A stretch of 12,054 nt of DNA. Source: Eggerthella sp. CAG:209. GTDB taxonomy: Bacteria; Actinomycetota; Coriobacteriia; Coriobacteriales; Eggerthellaceae. Made by a program: the position numbers and the translations under genes. Shown piece after piece: positions 6,874-12,054 of this stretch (position 1 is its first letter; every line of letters begins with the position of its first letter). Location of the stretch: contig FR884632.1 in the NCBI GenBank assembly GCA_000436075.1, positions 6,852 to 18,905 of the forward strand, written 5' to 3'. The notes below the pieces were generated by a model, which saw only the letters and a list, made by a program, of their open reading frames with translations, was not told the DNA's origin and did not search any database.

Positions 6874-6879
6874 ATTCTA
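6874..6879 (-). promoter_or_regulatory. Possible -10 box for rpe
   Basis: TAGAAT on the minus strand matches five of six bases of the -10 consensus and lies 34 bases before the rpe GTG, giving a leader of about 27 bases. No good -35 is correctly spaced; a TTGTCT is 21 bases upstream, which is too far. Weak prediction. Confidence 0.35.
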
Positions 6880-6912
6880 CACGCAGCACCACGGTAAAAA
6901 AGACAAAGCCGT

Positions 6913-6933
6913 ATGCACTCCGCAGCAATGCAT
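6913..6933 (-). other. Weak hairpin after ogt
   Basis: On the minus strand ATGCATT pairs with AGTGCAT (seven pairs with one G-U) around a seven-base loop, eight bases after the ogt stop. A T-rich stretch (TTTGTCTTTTTT) follows only after several other bases, so it is a poor intrinsic terminator at best. Confidence 0.3.
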
Positions 6934-6941
6934 CACATAAC

Positions 6942-7406
6942 TTACCTATTCTTTGCCTCAAGATCGAGCAGGAATTTCTTCACTGTTGGCCCAAAGGCAT
7001 AGCCACCCAATTTTCCGTTTGATCCAACCACCCTATGACAGGGAACGAACAGCGGGATGGGGTTTCGACCACAAGCTTGCCCCACCGCCTGCAGGGCACC
7101 GGGCTTGCCAAGGCTTTCTGCGATTTCTGCATAGGTACGCGTCTCGCCATAGGGAATTTCGGAAATCTTTGCCCAAACCTCACGCTGGAATGCCGATCCT
7201 TCAGCACGCACTGGAACCTCAAACGCAATACGCTTTCCGGCAAGATATTCCAGCACTTCGCTGGAAGCCCGATTGGTAAGGGCTGTCGCGTGCTGGCGTC
7301 CCACCAATTGAACGGGGCCAAAGGCGAAATGGGTTATAGCGGCACCATCCGATTCAATGGCAACCCTTCCCATAGGGGTGCGATAGATAAAATACGTTCG
7401 CTCCAT
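6942..7406 (-). CDS. ogt: Methylated-DNA--protein-cysteine S-methyltransferase (Ogt/MGMT family)
   Basis: Protein of 154 residues, a suicide repair enzyme that moves methyl groups from O6-alkylguanine or O4-alkylthymine in DNA to its own cysteine. The acceptor Cys123 is in the invariant P-C-H-R-V motif, followed by G-S-N-G-K-L-G-G-Y-A-F-G. The DNA-binding helix region is at about 90-117 (T-Y-A-E-I-A to G-R-N-P). One oddity is A-L-Q-A-V-G-Q at 105-111: most relatives have arginine (A-R-A-V-G) where this has Gln107, the base-flipping arginine finger. The codon is CAG. The ATG at 7404-7406 overlaps the gpsA TGA stop by one base (TGATG), and no strong Shine-Dalgarno is present, so translation probably depends on coupling to gpsA. 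Confidence 0.94.
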   Translation of the reverse strand: MERTYFIYRTPMGRVAIESDGAAITHFAFGPVQLVGRQHATALTNRASSEVLEYLAGKRIAFEVPVRAEGSAFQREVWAKISEIPYGETRTYAEIAESLGKPGALQAVGQACGRNPIPLFVPCHRVVGSNGKLGGYAFGPTVKKFLLDLEAKNR

Positions 7407-8431
7407 CAGTGCGTTTCGCCCGCCTTGTCAAGCCCCCAGAACTCAGTGGTCAAGGGACGCTTGAATAGATCGGCAGCCAAAGGTTCGATGGGGGCGCCCT
7501 CCCACACCAACGATCGAACCGCTGTGGTAATGGGGAGCTCAACATTGTGTTTCTCGGCCAAAGGACAAATGGTTTGGCAGGCAACGGCTCCTTCTACCAC
7601 CATATGGGTTCGTTCCTCGAAGCCGCCCAACGTAGCGCCCTGGGCAAGCGCCTTGCCAAATGAACGGTTGCGAGAATGCTCAGAGGTGCAGGTTGCAATC
7701 AGATCGCCCGCACCCGCTAGGCCCATTACCGTCAGGGCATCGCCGCCGCAAGCCTTCACCAGTCGGCTCATTTCCGCCATGCCGCGCGTCATAATCATAG
7801 CGGCGGTATTGTCACCGTAACCAAAGCCATACGCCGCGCCCACCGCAATAGCGATAACGTTCTTGAACGCCGCGCACAGCTCAACGCCTACGTAGTCGGG
7901 AGAGGTGTAGCAGCGGAAATACGATGTGGTAAACAAGTCGCGGAAATAGTGCGCGGTGGTTCTGGAACGCGAAGCAATTACCGTACCAGCAGGAACCCCC
8001 AAGATAACCTCTTCTGCATGGTTGGGGCCGGAAAGTGCCGCAAGCCTGTCGATATTCCCCAGAACCTCTTCGAATACCTGAACAGGCAGAAGCCCCGTAC
8101 CTTCCTCGACGCCTTTCGAGCAAACAACAATAGGGGTGCCCTCTTCAACAGCAGGAGCAAGATCCTGGGCAAACTGGCGCGTCAACCGCGAAGGAGTGAC
8201 GATAACAAGAGCTTCGGCATGCTCAGCACATTTTTGCAGATTACTTGTCGCCGAAATGGAGTCGGAAAGCATCACGCCGTTCAGATAACGAGGATTATGA
8301 TGCTCCTTCGTGATGGCATCTGCCACCTCCGGTTTACGAGCCCACATCACCACCTCGTTGCCGGCCGCTGCAAGCGTTTGAGCCAAGGCAGTACCCCACG
8401 AACCGGCACCGATTACTGCGATCTTACCCAT
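7406..8431 (-). CDS. gpsA: NAD(P)-dependent glycerol-3-phosphate dehydrogenase
   Basis: Cytoplasmic enzyme of 341 residues that reduces dihydroxyacetone phosphate to sn-glycerol-3-phosphate for phospholipid synthesis. The N-terminal Rossmann motif G-A-G-S-W-G-T-A-L-A is at residues 8-17. Lys106 (C-S-K-G) and the catalytic Lys190 (A-A-F-K-N-V-I-A-I) are present, with L-S-G-P-N-H-A at 133-139 and the C-terminal G-L-A-G-A-G-D-L and S-R-N-R-S-F-G signatures. The ATG at 8429-8431 was chosen because AAGGAGG (8436-8442) lies four bases upstream and the protein then begins M-G-K-I-A-V-I-G; the frame itself stays open to 8470. PlsY, which consumes the product, is encoded just upstream. Two hairpins separate the genes, so expression may be attenuated or independently controlled. 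Confidence 0.97.
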   Translation of the reverse strand: MGKIAVIGAGSWGTALAQTLAAAGNEVVMWARKPEVADAITKEHHNPRYLNGVMLSDSISATSNLQKCAEHAEALVIVTPSRLTRQFAQDLAPAVEEGTPIVVCSKGVEEGTGLLPVQVFEEVLGNIDRLAALSGPNHAEEVILGVPAGTVIASRSRTTAHYFRDLFTTSYFRCYTSPDYVGVELCAAFKNVIAIAVGAAYGFGYGDNTAAMIMTRGMAEMSRLVKACGGDALTVMGLAGAGDLIATCTSEHSRNRSFGKALAQGATLGGFEERTHMVVEGAVACQTICPLAEKHNVELPITTAVRSLVWEGAPIEPLAADLFKRPLTTEFWGLDKAGETH

Positions 8432-8445
8432 ATGTCCTCCTTGAA

Positions 8446-8462
8446 GAATGCCCACGGCATTC
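8446..8462 (-). other. Hairpin just before the gpsA ribosome-binding site
   Basis: On the minus strand GAATGCC pairs perfectly with GGCATTC across a GTG loop, ending three bases before AAGGAGG. No U-tract follows, so it is not a terminator. It could affect access to the ribosome-binding site or mRNA stability; no function is shown. Confidence 0.5.
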
Positions 8463-8472
8463 CGAAACACAA

Positions 8473-8496
8473 CGGGCAGGCAAAACTGCCTGCCCG
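8473..8496 (-). terminator. Hairpin after plsY, probable terminator or attenuator
   Basis: Perfect GC-rich arms CGGGCAGGC and GCCTGCCCG enclose a six-base loop and begin 15 bases after the plsY stop. On the minus strand TTGTGTTTC follows, a broken U-tract. Stem strength favours termination, but the interrupted U-tract and the lack of a clear gpsA promoter afterwards suggest partial read-through. Confidence 0.6.
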
Positions 8497-8511
8497 AAAG
8501 ATGAACTGCAT

Positions 8512-9210
8512 TTATGCCTTTTTCTTCGAACCGATCCGGTTTTCCGTTCCAGCACGCAAACGGGCGATGTTTTCCCTATGAGCCCACACGACAGTTAGGC
8601 CAACTAGCAAGCACAGCACAAAGGCAACGGGGTTGCCCCAGAAGAAATACAATGCAAAGAGGGGACATGCCGCAGCTGCCGCAATGGATCCCACAGAAAC
8701 ATACTTTGTTGCCACAACCAGAACAGCGAAAATCGCAATTTCAAGCAAGGCTCCAACAGGGCCAAACGTGGAAAACAGGCAGCCAACGGCAACCGCAATG
8801 CCCTTGCCTCCCCTAAAACCCAGCCAAGGGCAGAAAATATGGCCCATGGTGCAACCAAGGAACGCCACCGCAAGGCAGACCTGCTCGATATAAAGGAACG
8901 GATTAGGCGAACCGCCAAACGTTTGAACGAATTCCACAACGGCAAGCACATTGCCAGGAAGAACCTGGGTGCCGAATACCGCGGCAATAAGCCCTGCAAC
9001 GATGCCCTTGCCAAAATCGAGAACGAATACGGCATATCCACCCACTTTTCCCATGGTACGAATGGCGTTGGTGGTACCGATATTGCCCGAGCCATGCTCA
9101 CGCAGATCGGTGTGATAAAACACCCGCGAGATTATGACTCCCCATGGAATGGAGCCCAGCAAAAACGAAATAACAAGCAGTAAGGCCAACTGGCCCAAAA
9201 CCGTCAACAT
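8512..9210 (-). CDS. plsY: Glycerol-3-phosphate acyltransferase PlsY
   Basis: Integral membrane protein of 232 residues with several hydrophobic helices, transferring acyl groups from acyl-phosphate to glycerol-3-phosphate, the first committed step of phospholipid synthesis. The three PlsY motifs are present: S-G-N-I-G-T-T-N-A with R-T-M-G near residues 41-54, G-H-I-F-C-P-W-L-G-F-R-G-G-K-G-I near 123-138, and H-R-E-N-I-A-R-L-R-A-G-T-E-N near the C-terminus. A lysine-rich tail ends the protein. The ATG at 9208-9210 is six bases after the der stop. The best Shine-Dalgarno match (AAGGA, 9221-9225) lies within the last der codons, ten bases from the ATG. It acts on the product of GpsA, encoded just downstream. 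It is somewhat longer than typical PlsY (about 200 residues). Confidence 0.96.
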   Translation of the reverse strand: MLTVLGQLALLLVISFLLGSIPWGVIISRVFYHTDLREHGSGNIGTTNAIRTMGKVGGYAVFVLDFGKGIVAGLIAAVFGTQVLPGNVLAVVEFVQTFGGSPNPFLYIEQVCLAVAFLGCTMGHIFCPWLGFRGGKGIAVAVGCLFSTFGPVGALLEIAIFAVLVVATKYVSVGSIAAAAACPLFALYFFWGNPVAFVLCLLVGLTVVWAHRENIARLRAGTENRIGSKKKA

Positions 9211-9216
9211 TGACTG

Positions 9217-10527
9217 TTAATCCTTCTTCTTAAACTTGAGGTTGATTGGGGTACCGGTGAAATCAAACGTGGAACGCAGCCTATTCTCCAGATAGCGCTC
9301 AAACGAGGGTTCAACCAGATCGGGATGGTTGCAGAAGAACGTAAAGAACGGGGGCTGTACGCCCGTCTGGGTAACATACTTCAGCTTCAAAATACGCTTG
9401 CCCTTGGAAATGGTATGACCGAACTCGCGAATATCCTGAAGCCAGTTGTTGAGACGGCTTGTAGAAATGCTCTTGGAATAGTTGGCATGCGCTTCGTTGA
9501 TAGCGCCCCAGATGCGTTGAACGTTCTTGCCGGAAAGCGCAGAAATTGCGATGACCGGAGCATATCCCACGAACTTAAGACGATCTTCAATGCGTTCACG
9601 TACTTCAGCCTTTGCATCCGGCCCTTCCACCAAGTCCCACTTGTTCAATACCACTACCATAGCGCAGCCGCGCTCAGCTGCCATACCGGCAACGCGCTGA
9701 TCCTGGTCGGTAAGGCCGATAGTGGAGTCAATCACCAAAAGAACAACTTCAGCACGATCGATTGCGCGCATGGCACGCACGAAGCCGTAATACTCAACGT
9801 CTTCATCGATAACGCTCTTCTTGCGCAGACCCGCCGTGTCGACGATGGTGTAGAACTGACCCTCATGTTCCACCATGGTATCGATAGCGTCACGCGTGGT
9901 GCCCGCAACGTTGGAAACGATAGAGCGATCGTTATTGGTAAGCTTGTTCGTCAGGGACGACTTGCCCGCATTGGGGCGACCGATAATAGCAACGTTGATG
10001 GAGTCGATCTCCTCTTCTTCGTCGCTTTCCTCGGGGAACAGCGAAACGATTTCATCGAGCAGATCGCCCGTACCGGTGCCGTGAAGGGCAGAAACGGGGC
10101 GCGGCTCCCCTAAGCCCAACTGCATGAACTCCCACATAGCGCTTTCGTCTGCTGCGTTATCGAGTTTGTTTACCGAAAGAAGCACTGGCTTCTTGCTACG
10201 GCGAAGGATGTTGGCAACGGCCTGATCGTCGGCGTTAACGCCGGTTTGACCGTCAACCAAGAAGATGATGACATCCGCCTCGTCGGCTGCAGTTAACGCC
10301 TGAGCGGTAATGGAACCCTGGAAGATATCATCGCCGCCCATTTCGATACCGCCGGTATCGATGATCTTGAAGTCGCGGCCATTCCAGTCCGCCTCATGGT
10401 AAGAACGATCGCGCGTCACGCCGCGCATCTCGTGAACAATAGCTTCGTTGTTTTCCGCAAGGCGGTTCACCAAGGTGGACTTGCCCACATTGGGGCGACC
10501 AACAATGGCCACGATTGGCAAGCTCAT
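9217..10527 (-). CDS. der: Ribosome biogenesis GTPase Der (EngA)
   Basis: GTPase of 436 residues with the tandem G domains unique to Der, needed for 50S subunit assembly. G domain 1 has G-R-P-N-V-G-K-S (10-17), D-T-G-G (57-60) and N-K-L-D (120-123). G domain 2 has G-R-P-N-A-G-K-S (183-190), D-T-A-G (230-233) and N-K-W-D (295-298). An acidic linker around 167-174 separates them, and the C-terminal KH-like domain follows from about 350. The frame extends to 10563, but the ATG at 10525-10527 has AGGAG (10533-10537) five bases upstream and gives the classic short N-terminus before V-A-I-V-G-R-P-N. The C-terminal K-K-K-D codons also hold the plsY ribosome-binding site. A putative extended -10 promoter lies 42 bases upstream. 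Confidence 0.98.
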   Translation of the reverse strand: MSLPIVAIVGRPNVGKSTLVNRLAENNEAIVHEMRGVTRDRSYHEADWNGRDFKIIDTGGIEMGGDDIFQGSITAQALTAADEADVIIFLVDGQTGVNADDQAVANILRRSKKPVLLSVNKLDNAADESAMWEFMQLGLGEPRPVSALHGTGTGDLLDEIVSLFPEESDEEEEIDSINVAIIGRPNAGKSSLTNKLTNNDRSIVSNVAGTTRDAIDTMVEHEGQFYTIVDTAGLRKKSVIDEDVEYYGFVRAMRAIDRAEVVLLVIDSTIGLTDQDQRVAGMAAERGCAMVVVLNKWDLVEGPDAKAEVRERIEDRLKFVGYAPVIAISALSGKNVQRIWGAINEAHANYSKSISTSRLNNWLQDIREFGHTISKGKRILKLKYVTQTGVQPPFFTFFCNHPDLVEPSFERYLENRLRSTFDFTGTPINLKFKKKD

Positions 10528-10569
10528 TCTTGCTCCTAACATTGCTGAAGGTAACTTTATCAAGAGTTC

Positions 10570-10578
10570 AGGATACCA
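10570..10578 (-). promoter_or_regulatory. Possible extended -10 promoter for der-plsY
   Basis: TGGTATCCT on the minus strand reads as TG-n-TATCCT, an extended -10 element ending 42 bases before the der ATG, giving a leader of about 35 bases. The surrounding TGTGAGTGGTAT (10573-10584) is identical to that at the azlC promoter. The -10 hexamer itself is only a partial match (TATCCT), so confidence is limited. Confidence 0.4.
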
Positions 10579-10643
10579 CTCACACGTACCCGCAATTTGA
10601 CCGCCTCATCAGCAGCACGGGATAAACACGCCTTCCCTATGAG

Positions 10644-11495
10644 CTATACGATGGGCTTCTTCCATTCGGGCAGGCCGCGAGCACGGCGATTGCGATTGCG
10701 ACCGCGCATATTTCGAACACACCCCTGCATACCATGGGGAACATACGCCATATTCTCTAGATCATCGGGCAGATAGCTCACCAATGACAGAGGGGCCGTC
10801 TGCTGTACCGCTTCGGGCTCAGGGCCAGCAACAGCAGCAAACCCGTAGACCGATGCGCCTTGAGCCACGAGCTTCTGTTCGTAACCGCTCCAAGGCTCCT
10901 CAGGGAACAGAGAGCGAACATCGTCGGTATTCCACAGCAATTCGTAACCAGCTAATTCGAGCTGGGTGAGCGAAAATTCATGCATTGGCATGCTATCGGT
11001 ACGCAAACGCAAGGGCGCGCCCTTTGCCAAAAGCGGACGATATGCCATAAGGCGATCCAGATAGGTAAGACGCAAAGGCGCTTTCTTTTTCTTGGGAAAC
11101 GGCGTGGGGAAGTTCAGGAGGACAGCGGAAAGCTCTCCTTCAGCAAAAAAGTCCGAAAGATCGCGATCTTCCTCATTGAATACGAAAACCGCATTGGTAA
11201 CCCCTTGGGCAATAGCGCGCTCGGCACAACGAACCACGCATACACCGTCCACGTCGATGCCGACAAACAGCGTATCGGGCCGCGCGGCGGCGCACTCCAC
11301 GGTGTACTCCCCCTTTCCGCAGCCCAAATCGAGCACAACGTGCTGATAAGAATCGGCACGGGAACCTTCATGGGGAGCCCATTGGCTCCACCGACCACGC
11401 CAGCCCGATGGGTTCGGCTCATAGGATTGAGTGGCGCCAGCAAGGCGGTCTTCAAGGGAAAAGCCTTTGTTCAGGCGGGATCGGGTGGTTCGCAT
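10644..11495 (-). CDS. trmB: TrmB-like tRNA (guanine-N7)-methyltransferase, divergent
   Basis: Protein of 283 residues from the TrmB family, which uses S-adenosylmethionine to make 7-methylguanosine at tRNA position 46. The SAM-binding site is clear: D-L-G-C-G-K-G-E at 56-63 and V-G-I-D at 78-81. The family signature, normally F-P-D-P-W-x-K-K-R-H, reads N-F-P-T-P-F-P-K-K-K-K at 128-138, so the aspartate considered catalytic in E. coli TrmB is Thr131. The C-terminal T-x-Y-E motif appears as S-G-Y-E (203-206). About 60 extra C-terminal residues end in a strongly basic tail (261-283, rich in Arg and Asn); typical TrmB proteins are 210-240 residues. The ATG at 11493-11495 follows a GGAG eleven bases away; the frame extends to 11597 but would overlap ispH. 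Fold call is firm; activity on G46 is less certain. Confidence 0.8.
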   Translation of the reverse strand: MRTTRSRLNKGFSLEDRLAGATQSYEPNPSGWRGRWSQWAPHEGSRADSYQHVVLDLGCGKGEYTVECAAARPDTLFVGIDVDGVCVVRCAERAIAQGVTNAVFVFNEEDRDLSDFFAEGELSAVLLNFPTPFPKKKKAPLRLTYLDRLMAYRPLLAKGAPLRLRTDSMPMHEFSLTQLELAGYELLWNTDDVRSLFPEEPWSGYEQKLVAQGASVYGFAAVAGPEPEAVQQTAPLSLVSYLPDDLENMAYVPHGMQGCVRNMRGRNRNRRARGLPEWKKPIV

Positions 11496-11540
11496 CGTGG
11501 TAATAACTCCAAACAGAAACAGAACAGGTAGCAGCAAAGC

Positions 11541-11563
11541 AACCCTCGGAAAAGCAGAGGGTT
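11541..11563 (-). other. Hairpin at the ispH stop codon
   Basis: On the minus strand AACCCTC pairs perfectly with GAGGGTT around a nine-base loop, and the first arm overlaps the last base of the ispH TAA. The following GCTTTGCTGC is a poor U-tract. It may be a weak terminator or a 3'-end stabiliser ahead of the trmB-like gene, whose ATG is 45 bases further on. Confidence 0.4.
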
Positions 11564-12054
11564 TACAGCTCACCCAAATAACGGACAACGCTTTCAATTT
11601 GATTGTCGGGCGTGGAAGCGCCTGCGCTTACACCCACAACGCGGCATCCGTCAAACCATGACGGGTCGATTTCCTCGGCACGCTCGATGTGATGGGCGCG
11701 GGAGCAGTGCTGTGCGCAAATCTCAAAGAGACGCGTGGTGTTCGACGAATTACGTCCGCCGATTACCACCATGGCATCCACCTGCTCTGCAAGCTCGACG
11801 GCGGAAAGCTGACGTTGCGTCGTCGCAAAGCAGATGGTGTCTTTCACCTCAAGGTCGAGATGGAGCCCTTCGAGCGCATCTAGAACCTCTTCGAAGCGCT
11901 CTCGAGATTGGGTGGTTTGAACAACCACGCCAACTCTGCCCGACAAATCGGAGGGAATATCTTCGGGAGAACCGACAATGGTGCACTGGCCACCAGCGAC
12001 ACGGGCATGAGCCGAGATTCCCTCCACTTCAGGATGACCGGCTTCGCCCACCAC
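11563..12054 (-). CDS. ispH: 4-hydroxy-3-methylbut-2-enyl diphosphate reductase, 3' part
   Basis: The last 163 residues of IspH (LytB), the [4Fe-4S] enzyme that makes IPP and DMAPP in the final step of the non-mevalonate isoprenoid pathway. The gene enters from the window edge at 12054, so the true start and the first two cluster cysteines lie outside. Visible signatures are G-H-P-E-V-E-G at the edge (substrate-binding His and catalytic Glu), V-Q-T-T-Q, the third cluster cysteine in D-T-I-C-F-A-T-T-Q-R-Q, G-G-R-N-S-S-N-T-T-R-L and the C-terminal S-A-G-A-S-T-P-D. The TAA stop is at 11563-11565. Nothing suggests damage within the visible part. Many LytB proteins of this group carry extra domains upstream, which cannot be judged here. 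Confidence 0.96.
   Translation of the reverse strand: MVGEAGHPEVEGISAHARVAGGQCTIVGSPEDIPSDLSGRVGVVVQTTQSRERFEEVLDALEGLHLDLEVKDTICFATTQRQLSAVELAEQVDAMVVIGGRNSSNTTRLFEICAQHCSRAHHIERAEEIDPSWFDGCRVVGVSAGASTPDNQIESVVRYLGEL

Noticed and set aside
1..12054. An undescribed defence, mobile or biosynthetic system
   Set aside because: Every sizeable gene belongs to a known housekeeping family, all are on one strand, and I saw no transposase, integrase, direct-repeat array, RNA gene or composition break.

Overview
The window is a chromosomal block of bacterial housekeeping genes, all read from the minus strand, so gene order runs from high to low coordinates. Fourteen protein-coding genes fill nearly all of it. 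There is no tRNA, rRNA, CRISPR array, insertion sequence, prophage or plasmid gene. Base composition is moderately GC-rich by eye, spacing is tight, and stop/start overlaps (TAATG, TGATG) are common. Protein style and gene order suggest an actinomycete of the Coriobacteriia/Eggerthellaceae type. That is an inference from family resemblance, not proven here.

Layout in transcription order: the 3' part of ispH (isoprenoid precursors); a TrmB-like tRNA methyltransferase with a degenerate signature; der (ribosome assembly GTPase) and plsY (acyl-phosphate:glycerol-3-phosphate acyltransferase); a two-hairpin gap; gpsA (glycerol-3-phosphate dehydrogenase) overlapping ogt (alkylated-DNA repair); a gap with a possible promoter; rpe (pentose phosphate epimerase) overlapping a NifS/IscS-type cysteine desulfurase; a hairpin gap; a PHP-family phosphoesterase, a NIF3-like metal protein, a coiled-coil/C4 zinc-ribbon protein and dgt (HD-domain dNTP triphosphohydrolase); a convincing intrinsic terminator; a 262-base gap with a large inverted repeat and a likely promoter; and the azlC-azlD branched-chain amino-acid exporter pair.

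Functional links are modest. GpsA makes sn-glycerol-3-phosphate, and PlsY acylates it, so those two are consecutive steps of phospholipid synthesis. The rest looks like an ordinary mixed housekeeping neighbourhood. I see no undescribed multi-gene system. The points most worth checking are small. A 12-base motif with an extended -10 box is shared by the upstream regions of azlC and der. azlC appears to have a leaderless start. A large dyad lies upstream of azlC, and two hairpins lie between plsY and gpsA. Key catalytic positions are substituted in the TrmB-like protein and in Ogt. Three genes have a start codon abutting the Shine-Dalgarno sequence, followed by a better-spaced in-frame start.
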